Below are positions 27,974 through 37,501 of a stretch of 64,000 nucleotides of DNA, piece after piece. Origin of the DNA: Chitiniphilus purpureus (GTDB lineage Bacteria > Pseudomonadota > Gammaproteobacteria > Burkholderiales > Chitinibacteraceae); the NCBI RefSeq assembly GCF_025642115.1, contig NZ_CP106753.1:2751501-2815500 (forward strand), written 5' to 3'. The notes beneath the pieces were generated by a model, which was given only the letters and a program-made list of their open reading frames with translations, was not told the origin of the DNA and searched no databases. Made by a program: the position numbers and the translations under genes. How positions within the stretch are numbered: the stretch's first letter is position 1; every line of letters begins with the position of its first letter.

Positions 27974-30900
27974 ATGGCTTTGGTCGATTCCCTTTCCGGG
28001 GCCGCCCCCCTGGTGCCTGGCTTCACCGCGCCACGGCATGTCAGCGAGGCCCGGATACTGCGCGCCTTGCTGCCGCTGGCCCACCTGAGCGCCGACGAAC
28101 GCGCCTTTGCCGAAGGCCAGGGCCAGCTGCTGCTCGAATCGTTGCGTGAAGCAAGGCGCCACGGCGGCGGTGCCGATGCGCTGTTTGCCGCCTTTCCGCT
28201 GGGCACGCCGGCCGGCCGTGCGCTGCTGACACTGGCCGAAGCCCTGCTGCGCATACCCGATACCGCAACTGCCGACCAGTTGATCCGCGACCAGCTGCAC
28301 GCTGCTGACTGGGCCCATGGCGAGCGCAGCCCTTCGCTGCTGGTCAATCTTGCCCGCGTGGGACTGGCGACGGCCGGGAGCTGGAGCACTTCGCAGCCAG
28401 GCGAGACGTTGGTCCGGTTCGCGCTCAAGCAGGCACTGCGCCGGACCGCCGAGCACTTCGTCGGCGGCGAGGGCATCGCCGCCGCACTGGCAAAGCGGCA
28501 GCCGGGATTTCTGTATTCGTTCGACATGCTGGGTGAGGCGGCGCTGACGCAGCAGGATGCGGAGCGCTATGCGCAGGCCTACGCCAACGCGATCACGCAT
28601 CTGGGCAGGCAAGGCGGCGCGACGGGGGCGACCTCACCGTGCGGCGTGTCGGTCAAGCTTTCCGCGCTGCATCCACGCTACGAACACCGCCAATGGACAC
28701 AGGTGCAGCGGGCGCTTTATCCGCGATTGCTGGCGCTGGCGCGCATGGCGCGTGAAGCCGACCTGCCATTCACCATCGATGCGGAGGAAAGCGAGCGCAC
28801 GCCGCTGACGCTGGCCTTGTTCGGGCGGCTGTTGGCCGAGCCGACGCTTTCAGGCTGGGACGGACTCGGCATCGCGGTGCAGGCCTATCAGAAGAGCGCC
28901 CTGGCGCAGATCGACTGGCTGGTGGAGACCGCCGCCACACGCCGGCGGCGTATCGTGGTGCGGCTGGTCAAGGGCGCGTACTGGGACAGCGAGATCAAGC
29001 GGGCCCAGCTCGAGGCCTGGCCCGACTATACGGTGTACACCCGCAAGGCGCATACCGACACGAGCTTCCTGGCCTGCGCGCGGCAACTGCTGGCCGCGGC
29101 CGACAGCGTCTATCCGGCATTCGCCACCCACAACGTGTTCAGTGCACTGGCGCTCCATGCGATGGCCGCAGACCGGCCATTGGAATTCCAGTGCCTGTAC
29201 GGCATGGGCGAAGCGCTGTATCGGCAGTTGGCCGGGCACGGCATCGACCGTCCCTGCCGCGTCTATACCCCGGTGGGCGCGCACGCCGCACTGCTGCCCT
29301 ACCTGGTGCGGCGCCTGCTGGAGAACGGTGCCAACCAGAGCTTCGTGCACCAGTTGCTGGTCTCGGAAAACCTGGCCGATGCGCAGATCGATCCGGTCAC
29401 CGCCAGCACTGCCGCCATACCCGGCCTGCCCGCGCCCACGCACCGCCCCGGCCATGGGGCGGTCGCCCCGGGGCTAGACTGGAGCGACGATGATGCTGTC
29501 GCGGCCTTGCATGGCGACATGGCTGCGGATCGCCCCCCCACCGTGGCGGCCCCCCTGCTTGGCGCGGACCCATGCATGCCTGCTGTCGCGCATGCGCTCT
29601 TCAACCCGGCGCGACCGTATGAGGCGATCGGGGAAATGGCCGCCAGCAGCGCACGCGACGTTGCCGCGGCCTGCCATACCGCAGCGGGTGAGGCAGCGGC
29701 ATGGGCCGCGACACCGGTCGCCCGGCGCGCGCAGATGCTGGACAACGCGGCGGCGCTGCTGATCGCCCGACGCGGCGCGTTGCTGTCGCTGCTGGTGCGC
29801 GAAGCAGGCAAGACATTGCCGGCGGCGCTGGCCGAAGTGCGCGAAGCCGTCGATTTCTGCCACTACTATGCCCGGCAGGCCCGCCAGCTGTGGCCTGGGG
29901 CAGCACCCACGCCACTGGGTCCGGTGGCGGCGATCAGCCCGTGGAATTTCCCACTGGCGATCTTCGTCGGCCAGATCGCGGCGGCGCTCGCCGCCGGCAA
30001 CCCGGTGCTGGCCAAGCCCGCCGCCGAGACCCCCCTGATCGCCCGCCTGGCCACCGAGCTGCTGCACGAGGCAGGGATCCCACGCGGCGCCCTGCAATAT
30101 CTGCCGGGCGGCGGCGAGGTGGGCGCCCGCCTGAGTGCCGATCCGCATATCCGCGGCGTGCTGTTCACCGGCTCGCTGCCGGCCGCCCAGGCCATCCACG
30201 CCGCACTCGCTGCCGGCGATCCAGTCCGGCCGCTGATCGCCGAAACCGGCGGCGTCAACGCCATGGTGGTCGACGGCTCGGCTCTGGCCGAGCAGGTGGT
30301 ACGCGATGCACTGGTCTCCGCATTCGACAGCGCCGGCCAGCGCTGCTCGGCGCTGCGCCTGCTGTGCCTGCCCGAGGAAACCGCCGACGGCATCATCGCG
30401 CTGCTGGGCGACGCGATGGACGAACTGCAGGTGGGCGACCCGGCCGAGCTGGCAAGCGATCTGGGACCGCTGATCTCGCATGGGGCCAAGGCCAACGTGG
30501 AACAGGCCCTGCAGGCATTGGCCGACCAGGGCATGCGCATCACCCGTGCTCCGCTGGCCCCGCGCGATGGCCATTTCCTCGCCCCGGCACTGGTCGAGAT
30601 CGATGCACCCGAGCGGCTGCCCGGCGAGATCTTCGGTCCGGTGCTGGCCGTGCTGCGCTACCGGCGCACCGAGCTGCCGCTGCTGCTCGCCCGGCTGGAT
30701 GCGCTGGGCTACGGCCTGACGCTGGGCATCGCCAGCCGCTGCCCCAGCCTGATCAAGACCGTGACGCAGATGGTGCGGGTGGGCAACGTCTATGTGAACC
30801 GCAACCAGATCGGCGCCGTCGTCGGCCACCAGCCGTTCGGCGGCGAGCGCTTGTCGGGTACCGGGCCCAAGGCAGGTGGCCCCTGGCTGCTGTGGCGGCT

Positions 30901-31486
30901 GGTGCGCGACGCCGACCCCTGCGCACTCATCCCCGCCGCGGCGCCGGCAGTCCCGCACCCGGCCCTGCCGGCGTTGCTGCAGCTGGCGCAGGCGCAGCCG
31001 GACGGCGCGGCACTGCAGCAGCGGATCGTCGGTTTGTTCCAGCGCGACCTGCTGTCGGTCGAAGTGACGCTGCCCGCGGTGGCCGGTGAGCGCAATACGC
31101 TGGGCTATCGCGCACGCGGCACCGTGCTGTGCCTTGCCGCCACCGCCAGTGAACGGATACTGCAGATGGCCTGCGCGCTCGCAACCGGCAACCGCGTCCG
31201 CATCCCGGCCGGTACCAACCTGCCCGCCTGGCCCGGCAGCCTTGCCGGTCAGGTGAGCGTGGTGGCCGATCCGCTCCACACCGCATTTGACGCCGTGCTG
31301 TGGGACGGACAGCACGATCCTGCACTGCCGCAACGGCTTGCGGCGCTGCCCGGGCCGATCCGCCAACCCATCCTGCCGCTGTCCGATGGCGCCTACCCGC
31401 TGTTCCGGCTGCTGACCGAGGTGACCGTCACTCTCAATACCGCCGCCGTGGGCGGCGATGCCGAACTGCTGGGAGGAACGCCTTGA
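27974..31486 (+). CDS. putA: Bifunctional proline dehydrogenase / P5C dehydrogenase PutA (type B)
   Basis: Encodes 1170 residues. The proline dehydrogenase barrel (about 120-460) has DAEESERT, VRLVKGAYWD and a conserved YEHRQW. The aldehyde dehydrogenase domain (about 525-960) has the catalytic Cys in GQRCSALR, the Glu in AETGG and HQPFGGERLSGTG. A C-terminal ALDH-superfamily domain ends in TVTLNTAAVGGDAELL. Together they oxidise proline to glutamate, passing electrons to quinone. The N-terminal ribbon-helix-helix domain of self-repressing PutA proteins is missing, which with this length marks a type B enzyme that needs another regulator. Confidence 0.95.
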   Translation: MALVDSLSGAAPLVPGFTAPRHVSEARILRALLPLAHLSADERAFAEGQGQLLLESLREARRHGGGADALFAAFPLGTPAGRALLTLAEALLRIPDTATADQLIRDQLHAADWAHGERSPSLLVNLARVGLATAGSWSTSQPGETLVRFALKQALRRTAEHFVGGEGIAAALAKRQPGFLYSFDMLGEAALTQQDAERYAQAYANAITHLGRQGGATGATSPCGVSVKLSALHPRYEHRQWTQVQRALYPRLLALARMAREADLPFTIDAEESERTPLTLALFGRLLAEPTLSGWDGLGIAVQAYQKSALAQIDWLVETAATRRRRIVVRLVKGAYWDSEIKRAQLEAWPDYTVYTRKAHTDTSFLACARQLLAAADSVYPAFATHNVFSALALHAMAADRPLEFQCLYGMGEALYRQLAGHGIDRPCRVYTPVGAHAALLPYLVRRLLENGANQSFVHQLLVSENLADAQIDPVTASTAAIPGLPAPTHRPGHGAVAPGLDWSDDDAVAALHGDMAADRPPTVAAPLLGADPCMPAVAHALFNPARPYEAIGEMAASSARDVAAACHTAAGEAAAWAATPVARRAQMLDNAAALLIARRGALLSLLVREAGKTLPAALAEVREAVDFCHYYARQARQLWPGAAPTPLGPVAAISPWNFPLAIFVGQIAAALAAGNPVLAKPAAETPLIARLATELLHEAGIPRGALQYLPGGGEVGARLSADPHIRGVLFTGSLPAAQAIHAALAAGDPVRPLIAETGGVNAMVVDGSALAEQVVRDALVSAFDSAGQRCSALRLLCLPEETADGIIALLGDAMDELQVGDPAELASDLGPLISHGAKANVEQALQALADQGMRITRAPLAPRDGHFLAPALVEIDAPERLPGEIFGPVLAVLRYRRTELPLLLARLDALGYGLTLGIASRCPSLIKTVTQMVRVGNVYVNRNQIGAVVGHQPFGGERLSGTGPKAGGPWLLWRLVRDADPCALIPAAAPAVPHPALPALLQLAQAQPDGAALQQRIVGLFQRDLLSVEVTLPAVAGERNTLGYRARGTVLCLAATASERILQMACALATGNRVRIPAGTNLPAWPGSLAGQVSVVADPLHTAFDAVLWDGQHDPALPQRLAALPGPIRQPILPLSDGAYPLFRLLTEVTVTLNTAAVGGDAELLGGTP

Positions 31487-31758
31487 ACCGGGCGCCGCCG
31501 GTGGCTCACTCCGTAAGGGAAAGTCGCAGTTTCGGCGCCCCGCCCTGCTCTGTAAGTTTCGCCGGACAACTGTTACGGTAGTATTCGCCCCCAACTGCAC
31601 CCCACCTGCCCGTGTCGCGCGGCGTCCACCCGGCCACGCGAAGGAGCGTACGGCCAAAAGCCGGGCGCCAGCGGCTACGACGGTCAGCACCGATGCTCAT
31701 CCCGGTGGGTGCTTCACGGCACACCGGCATTCCAGGACCCTCGCAGAGGATCAACAAG

Positions 31759-32688
31759 GTGGACATATTTATTCAGCAACTGCTCAACGGGCTGATCGTG
31801 GGCAGCATCTATGCCCTGATCGCGCTTGGCTACACCATGGTGTACGGCATCATGCAGCTGATCAATTTCGCCCATGGCGAGATCGTGATGATCGGCGCGA
31901 TGGTGACCATCACCTGCATCAATGTGCTGTTGGGCGCCGGCGTGCAGTTGCCCGGCCCGCTGCTGCTGCTGGCCGGCCTTGCCATGGCGATCCCGGTGTC
32001 GATGCTGCTGGGTTTCACCATCGAGCGCGTCGCCTACCGGCCCTTGCGCCGTGCCCCAAGGCTGGCGCCGCTGATCACCGCGATCGGCGTGTCCATCGTG
32101 CTGCAGCAGGCGGCCATGCTGATCTGGGGACGCAACTACCGGCCGTTTCCCAGCATCCTGCCGACCGAAGTGCATGAATTCTTCGGCGCCGCGATCACCG
32201 ACCTGCAGATCGCCATCATCATCCTGGCCTTCCTGCTGATGGCCGGGCTGTTCTTCCTGATCGAACGGACCAGGCTGGGCCGGGCCATGCGTGCCACCGC
32301 ACAGAATCCGGACGTGGCCGGGCTGATGGGCGTGAACATCAATACCGTGATCTCGCTGACCTTCATCATCGGTTCGGCGCTGGGTGCCGTGGCCGGGGTG
32401 ATGGTCGCCGCGAACTACGACCAGGCCCACGCCTATATGGGCTTCATGATCGGTCTCAAGGCATTCACCGCGGCAGTGCTCGGCGGCATCGGCAACCTGG
32501 GTGGCGCGGTGATCGGCGGCATCCTGCTCGGCATCATCGAGAGCCTGGGGGCGGGGTACCTGGGCGATCTCACCGGCGGCTTCCTCGGCAGCCACTACAA
32601 GGACATCTTCGCCTTCGTCGTGCTGATCGCCGTGCTGATCTTCCGCCCCAGCGGCCTGATGGGCGAACGCGTCGCCGAACGCGCCTGA
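31759..32688 (+). CDS. livH: Branched-chain amino-acid ABC transporter permease LivH
   Basis: Encodes 309 residues of a polytopic permease with the family opening QQLLNGLIVGSIYALIALGY and MQLINFAHGEIVMIGA. The start is GTG at 31759, with AGAGGA eight bases upstream; the ATG at 31612 would add 49 unrelated polar residues. It is the first gene of livHMGF, where LivH and LivM form the membrane channel. No livK-type binding-protein gene is in the operon. Confidence 0.93.
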   Translation: MDIFIQQLLNGLIVGSIYALIALGYTMVYGIMQLINFAHGEIVMIGAMVTITCINVLLGAGVQLPGPLLLLAGLAMAIPVSMLLGFTIERVAYRPLRRAPRLAPLITAIGVSIVLQQAAMLIWGRNYRPFPSILPTEVHEFFGAAITDLQIAIIILAFLLMAGLFFLIERTRLGRAMRATAQNPDVAGLMGVNINTVISLTFIIGSALGAVAGVMVAANYDQAHAYMGFMIGLKAFTAAVLGGIGNLGGAVIGGILLGIIESLGAGYLGDLTGGFLGSHYKDIFAFVVLIAVLIFRPSGLMGERVAERA

Positions 32689-32717
32689 GCCGTTGCGCAT
32701 ACTGGAGCCCTAGAACT

Positions 32718-33830
32718 ATGAACTTCGCATTCATGCAGACGCGCCACGGCAAGGCGATTGTCTATGCACTGCTTGCCGTGGCCCTGGCGGTGTTGCCCTG
32801 GGTGCTGACCGGCGGCTTCGAGAACGGCAAATCGTGGGTGCGCGCGGTCGATTTCGCGCTGCTCTACATCATGCTGGCGCTCGGCCTCAATATCGTGGTC
32901 GGCTACGCCGGCCTGCTGGACCTTGGCTACATCGCCTTCTACGCCGTCGGCGCCTACGCCTACGCCTTGCTGAATTCACCGCACCTGCAGGCGCTGCTGC
33001 CGGTGTGGCTGATGGGGCCGAACTTCATCGTGATGCTGATCATCGCCGCGGTGCTCGCCGGCATGTTCGGCGTGATGCTGGGCACGCCGGTGCTCAAGCT
33101 GCGTGGCGACTACCTAGCCATCGTGACGCTGGGCTTTGGCGAGATCATCCGCATCTTCATGAACAACCTCGACCGCCCGGTAAACATCACCAACGGCCCG
33201 CAGGGCGTCAACAACATCGACAAGGTGCACTTCCTCGGTATCGATTTCGGCCGGCCGATGGAATGGCTGGGGCTCACCTTTGACATGGTGCATCTCTACT
33301 ACTACCTGATCCTGGCGTTCTGCATCTTCATCATCTTCGTCACCCTGCGGCTGCAGCACTCGCGCATCGGCCGCGCCTGGGTGGCCCTGCGCGAGGACGA
33401 GATCGCCGCCAACGCCATGGGCATCAACATCCGCAATGTGAAACTGCTGGCCTTCGCCATGGGCGCCTCGTTCGGCGGGGTATCCGGCGCGCTGTTCGCC
33501 AGCTTCCAGGGTTTCGTCTCGCCCGAGTCGTTCGTGCTGATGGAATCGATCATGGTGCTGTGCATGGTGGTGCTGGGCGGCATGGGCCATATTCCGGGCG
33601 TGATCCTCGGCGCCATCATCGTCGCCATCACCCCGGAAATCCTGCGCGATGTGATCAATCCGTTGCAGGAAGGCCTGTTCGGCCGCCGCGTGCTCGATCC
33701 GGAAAACCTGCGCATGCTGATCTTTGGCCTGGCGATGATCATCATCATGCTGCTGCGCCCCGAAGGACTGTGGCCGTCCAAGCGCCGTGCCCGCGAATTC
33801 CATGAACACGACGAGGAGGCCAAGGCATGA
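32718..33830 (+). CDS. livM: Branched-chain amino-acid ABC transporter permease LivM
   Basis: Encodes 370 residues with about ten hydrophobic segments. The LivM landmarks are present: ALGLNIVVGYAGLLDLGYIA, LRGDYLAIVTLGFGEI and the loop AWVALREDEIAANAMGINI. It pairs with LivH in the inner membrane. It starts 29 bases after livH, and its stop overlaps livG as ATGA. Confidence 0.95.
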   Translation: MNFAFMQTRHGKAIVYALLAVALAVLPWVLTGGFENGKSWVRAVDFALLYIMLALGLNIVVGYAGLLDLGYIAFYAVGAYAYALLNSPHLQALLPVWLMGPNFIVMLIIAAVLAGMFGVMLGTPVLKLRGDYLAIVTLGFGEIIRIFMNNLDRPVNITNGPQGVNNIDKVHFLGIDFGRPMEWLGLTFDMVHLYYYLILAFCIFIIFVTLRLQHSRIGRAWVALREDEIAANAMGINIRNVKLLAFAMGASFGGVSGALFASFQGFVSPESFVLMESIMVLCMVVLGGMGHIPGVILGAIIVAITPEILRDVINPLQEGLFGRRVLDPENLRMLIFGLAMIIIMLLRPEGLWPSKRRAREFHEHDEEAKA

Positions 33831-34597
33831 GCGCGCCCTTGCTCGAAATCCGCGGCATCCATAAGCGCTTCGGTGGCCTGCATGCGCTGAACGATGTCAG
33901 CCTGGCGATCAACGTCGGCGAGATCTACGGCCTGATCGGCCCCAATGGTGCCGGCAAGACCACCCTGTTCAACGTGCTGACCGGGCTCTACCAGCCGGAC
34001 GAAGGCGCGTTCACCTTCGCTGGCCGTGATTTGTTCCGCAAGAAGCCCTATGTGGTGGTCGAATCGGGCATTGCCCGTACTTTCCAGAACATCCGGCTGT
34101 TCGCCAACATGACGGCACTGGAGAACGTGATGGTCGGCCAGCACGTGCGCACCCGCACCGGCGTGATCGGCGCCGTGCTGCGTCACCCCAGGGCCCGTGC
34201 CGAGGAAGCCGGCATCAAGACCCGGGCGCAGGAGCTGCTCGACTACGTCGGCATCGGTCGCCGCCACGACGAGCTGGCGCGCAATCTCTCCTACGGCGAC
34301 CAGCGTCGGCTGGAGATCGCCCGCGCCCTCGCCACCCGCCCGACACTGCTGGCGCTCGACGAGCCGGCCGCCGGCATGAATCCCTCCGAGACCGAGGGGC
34401 TGAAGAAGCTGATGGAAAAGGTGCGCGCCGACGGTGTGACCATCCTGCTGATCGAGCACGACGTGAAGCTGATGATGGGCCTGTGTGACCGCATCGCGGT
34501 GCTCGATTACGGCAAGAAGATCGCCGAGGGCGTGCCCGAAGCCGTGAAGAACGATCCACGGGTGATCGAAGCGTATCTGGGAGTGGCGCCGCAATGA
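33827..34597 (+). CDS. livG: Branched-chain amino-acid ABC transporter ATPase LivG
   Basis: Encodes 256 residues of an ABC ATPase. Walker A is GPNGAGKTTLF, the signature is LSYGDQRRLEIARAL and Walker B is LLALDEPAAGMNP, the last being typical of LivG. Overlaps livM and livF by four bases each, so the operon is tightly coupled. Confidence 0.95.
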   Translation: MSAPLLEIRGIHKRFGGLHALNDVSLAINVGEIYGLIGPNGAGKTTLFNVLTGLYQPDEGAFTFAGRDLFRKKPYVVVESGIARTFQNIRLFANMTALENVMVGQHVRTRTGVIGAVLRHPRARAEEAGIKTRAQELLDYVGIGRRHDELARNLSYGDQRRLEIARALATRPTLLALDEPAAGMNPSETEGLKKLMEKVRADGVTILLIEHDVKLMMGLCDRIAVLDYGKKIAEGVPEAVKNDPRVIEAYLGVAPQ

Positions 34598-35310
34598 CCG
34601 ACGCTCTGCTGAAAGTCGAAGACCTGAAAGTCGCCTACGGCGGCATCCACGCCGTCAAGGGCATCAACCTGGAAGTCAGGCAGGGCGAGCTGGTCGCGCT
34701 GATCGGCGCCAATGGCGCCGGCAAGAGCACCACGCTGAAGACGCTGGTCGGCCTGGTCAAGCCCGCTGGCGGCAGCATCACCTTCAATGGCGAGAACACC
34801 GCCAGGCTCGCGCCCTACCACTACGTGAACCGCGGCCTGGTGCTGGTGCCGGAAGGCCGTGGCGTGTTCCCGCGGTTGACGGTGGAAGAGAACCTGCAGA
34901 TGGGCGCGCATACCCGCAACGACAAGGCCGGCATTGCCAACGACATGGCACGCGTCTACGACCTGTTCCCTCGCCTGAAGGAGCGGCGGCTGCAACTCGC
35001 CGGCACACTGTCGGGCGGCGAGCAGCAGATGGTGGCGATCGGCCGCGCCATCATGAGCCGCCCCAGGCTGCTGCTGCTGGACGAGCCGTCGATGGGCCTT
35101 GCGCCCATCATCGTGCAGAAGATCTTCGACATCATCCGGATGATCGCCGCCGAGGGGGTGACCATGCTGCTGGTCGAGCAGAACGCCAAGCTCGCACTGG
35201 AAACCGCCGACCGCGGCTATGTGATGGAAAGCGGCAGGATCACCCTGGCTGACGACGCCAAGGTGCTGCTGGCCAACGAAGCGATCCAGCAGGCCTACCT
35301 GGGCGAATGA
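34594..35310 (+). CDS. livF: Branched-chain amino-acid ABC transporter ATPase LivF
   Basis: Encodes 238 residues. Walker A is GANGAGKSTTLK, the signature is LSGGEQQMVAIGRA and Walker B is LLLDEPSMGLAPII, typical of LivF. It forms the ATPase pair with LivG. It is the last gene of the operon; a strong hairpin follows the stop. Confidence 0.95.
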   Translation: MTDALLKVEDLKVAYGGIHAVKGINLEVRQGELVALIGANGAGKSTTLKTLVGLVKPAGGSITFNGENTARLAPYHYVNRGLVLVPEGRGVFPRLTVEENLQMGAHTRNDKAGIANDMARVYDLFPRLKERRLQLAGTLSGGEQQMVAIGRAIMSRPRLLLLDEPSMGLAPIIVQKIFDIIRMIAAEGVTMLLVEQNAKLALETADRGYVMESGRITLADDAKVLLANEAIQQAYLGE

Positions 35311-35333
35311 TCCGCCCGGCTTGACCGGATCGG

Positions 35334-35359
35334 AACGGGCCGCGATGATGCGGCCCGTT
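35334..35359 (+). terminator. Terminator of the liv operon
   Basis: A perfect 10-bp stem, AACGGGCCGC with GCGGCCCGTT, around GATGAT, 24 bases after the livF stop and followed by GCATTTG. The T-tract is short, so efficiency is uncertain. Confidence 0.7.
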
Positions 35360-35378
35360 GCATTTGCGCGGGGCTTTG

Positions 35379-36134
35379 ATGATGGTCGGCAGTATCGTCG
35401 CCAAGAATGCGATCGCCAGTCTGCTGCTCCCGCCCGGCAGCCTTGTGCTGCTGCTCTTTGCCGCATGGCATCTGCACACCCGTCGTCCGCGCGTGGCGCG
35501 TGCGCTGCTGACGTTGGCGGCCAGCGCGCTGTATCTGCTCAGCACCCCCGGATGCGCCACCTGGCTGCTGCAGCGGCTGGAGCCCGCGCCCACCCCTTTG
35601 ACACAGCTGGCAACAGTCGACGCCATCGTGGTGCTTGGTGGCGGCAAGCGGTTGGCGGCCCGCGATCAGGTCGGCGGCGAAACCGTGAACAACGGCACGC
35701 TGGCGAGGCTGCGCTATGCCGCCCAGCTGGCGCGGCGCTGGAACAAGCCATTGCTGGTCACCGGCGGCAGACCCAAGGGCGGCATCGCCGAAGCGGTATT
35801 GATGCAAGCGGTGCTGGAGCGCGAATTCGCAGTACCGGTACGCTGGGTGGAAGCCGGCGCCAACGATACCGTCGACAACGCCCAGGCCACTGCCGCCATG
35901 CTGCCCCCGGACCAGCGCCGGGTGGGGCTGGTCAGTCAGGCATGGCATCTGCCCCGTGCCAGCCAAGCCTTTCGCAGCGCCGGATTCACTGTGGTCCCCG
36001 CCGGCACCGACTATGCCAGCCCGGAGCCGGCATGGCTGCTTTCGCTGCTGCCCAGCGCCGGGGCCTTGCAGCAAAGCCGTACCGCGCTGCACGAAATGCT
36101 GGGCCTGCTCTGGTACGCGCTACGCGGCCATTGA
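35379..36134 (+). CDS. YdcF/SanA-like DUF218 membrane protein
   Basis: Encodes 251 residues. Two hydrophobic segments (about 12-30 and 43-58) anchor it, followed by a DUF218 domain with VDAIVVLGGG, LLVTGGRP and LVSQAWHLPRA. Family members include ElyC and SanA, linked to envelope polysaccharide metabolism. Possible starts are ATG at 35379 or 35382; the TTG at 35358 lies in the liv terminator and is rejected. Confidence 0.85.
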   Translation: MMVGSIVAKNAIASLLLPPGSLVLLLFAAWHLHTRRPRVARALLTLAASALYLLSTPGCATWLLQRLEPAPTPLTQLATVDAIVVLGGGKRLAARDQVGGETVNNGTLARLRYAAQLARRWNKPLLVTGGRPKGGIAEAVLMQAVLEREFAVPVRWVEAGANDTVDNAQATAAMLPPDQRRVGLVSQAWHLPRASQAFRSAGFTVVPAGTDYASPEPAWLLSLLPSAGALQQSRTALHEMLGLLWYALRGH

Positions 36135-36234
36135 GCGTTTCCAGGCGCGATTTCGCGGTGCGGCGCGCTACAATCGCGCAGCCTGCCCGTCATGCCAGCC
36201 GGATAGGCCGCCAACAACAAATTCCGGAGGAGTC

Positions 36235-36618
36235 ATGAACCGTCTGTCCACCCTGGGAGCGCTCGTCGCAGCATTGCTGCTTGCCGCCTGCGAACCCACG
36301 CCCGATCCCAATGCCAGCACGGCTGCCGCGACCTCGGCCGCGGCCGCCCAACCCGAACCGGCCTATGTGCCCAATCCGCTGCTCGATGCCGATCCACCCA
36401 CCTATCTTGCGGTACTCGGGCCATGCGGCAAGGTGCTGTTCGAAGGCAGTACCGAACTGAGCGCCCCCGAATGCCTTACCGGCATCCGCGAGCGGGCCCG
36501 CGAAAAGGGCCTGGGGGAACTGACCGACGCCCAGCTTGCCGACGTGAACATCGGCGCGCGCTGGCGTCACGAACAGGGCAAGCTCAAGCAGCAGACGGCG
36601 CAAGCGCCGGATAAGTAA
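36235..36618 (+). CDS. Small lipoprotein of unknown function
   Basis: Encodes 127 residues. The N-terminus MNRLSTLGALVAALLLAAC is a lipoprotein signal with Cys19 as the lipidated residue. A Pro-Ala-rich spacer is followed by a small domain with two more cysteines (GPCGKVLFE and PECLTG) that may form a disulfide. CGGAGGAG before the ATG is a good ribosome site. Its 3' end overlaps the convergent CPBP gene by 35 bases. Confidence 0.75.
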   Translation: MNRLSTLGALVAALLLAACEPTPDPNASTAAATSAAAAQPEPAYVPNPLLDADPPTYLAVLGPCGKVLFEGSTELSAPECLTGIRERAREKGLGELTDAQLADVNIGARWRHEQGKLKQQTAQAPDK

Positions 36619-37432
36619 AGCCGACGAGGTGGGCGAGGTTGAACAGAAAATGCAGCGCGATCGCGCCCTCCAAGCGCCCGCTGACCCGGTAGGCCAAGCC
36701 GTAGCAGCCGCCCGCCACGGCAGCGAGCGCCGCATACAACGCCCCCCCGCTCATATGTGCAAGGCCAAATGCGGCGCTGGCAAGCAACCAGCCGGCATGC
36801 AACCCCAAGGTCCGCTCCAGCCGCCGCTGCAGATATCCGCGGAAGAACGCCTCTTCCGCCACACAGGTGAGCAGCAGGTTGCACATCACCCATAGCGGCA
36901 ACCAGGGCGGCAGCTTCCATTGCGGTGCCACGAGCCCGGCGGCACTGGCCAGGACAAGCACGCCGGCCAGCGGCAGCAGCAGCCACACCAGCTGCCAGGA
37001 TGCGCCGGGTACGGCGGCCCGACGCCGCAGTACCGCGCCGCAGCCCAGCAGCACCAGTGCCACCAGGGTCTTGTCCAGATTGAGATACAGGGTGTAGGGC
37101 ACGCTGTCGGCACTCAACCGCACCGGGCCCAGCAGCAGCGGATTGCGCACGCCCGGCCATATATGCAGCGCGCTCGCCACGGCCCAGGCGGCAAACAACA
37201 CATGGGCCAGCCAGCGTATCGGACCGCTGCGTGCACGGCCGGCAAGCGCGTACAGCGCGAAGCCTGCCAGCAGCGGCACCAAGGCCCACCAGCGCAGCAC
37301 CCCCGCATGGAGGGCGACGGCCAGCGTGGCCGCCAGCAATACCAGCCACAGCCGGCGCCCGGGCCACCAGAGCGCCAGCACCGTGCCCCATAGCAGCAAG
37401 GCCATCATCCCGACCGGCCAGGATGGCATCAT
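36584..37432 (-). CDS. CPBP-family intramembrane metalloprotease
   Basis: Encodes 282 residues, almost all hydrophobic (about eight helices). The C-terminal CPBP/Abi motifs are AEEAFFRGYLQ, FGLAHM and HFLFNLAH, supplying the Glu and His residues of the active site. Family members process prenylated or other membrane proteins or act in bacteriocin self-immunity; the role here is unknown. The ATG pair at 37432/37429 is preferred, since the longer frame from 37486 begins inside the ppiC terminator. Confidence 0.85.
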   Translation of the reverse strand: MMPSWPVGMMALLLWGTVLALWWPGRRLWLVLLAATLAVALHAGVLRWWALVPLLAGFALYALAGRARSGPIRWLAHVLFAAWAVASALHIWPGVRNPLLLGPVRLSADSVPYTLYLNLDKTLVALVLLGCGAVLRRRAAVPGASWQLVWLLLPLAGVLVLASAAGLVAPQWKLPPWLPLWVMCNLLLTCVAEEAFFRGYLQRRLERTLGLHAGWLLASAAFGLAHMSGGALYAALAAVAGGCYGLAYRVSGRLEGAIALHFLFNLAHLVGFTYPALAPSAA

Positions 37433-37458
37433 CTTTCCGAACCGCTCCTCAAACAACA

Positions 37459-37480
37459 ACGCCCCGCAACTGCGGGGCGT
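37459..37480 (-). terminator. Terminator of the yciB-yciI-bolA-ppiC block
   Basis: ACGCCCCGCA and TGCGGGGCGT form a GC-rich hairpin 21 bases after the ppiC stop, followed in the minus direction by TGTTGTTTG. Confidence 0.7.
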
Positions 37481-37501
37481 CATCACGGCGTTATAGCCGG
37501 A

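Noticed and set aside
35358..35378. Upstream TTG start for the DUF218 protein
   Set aside because: It lies in the liv terminator hairpin; the ATG at 35379 is more likely.
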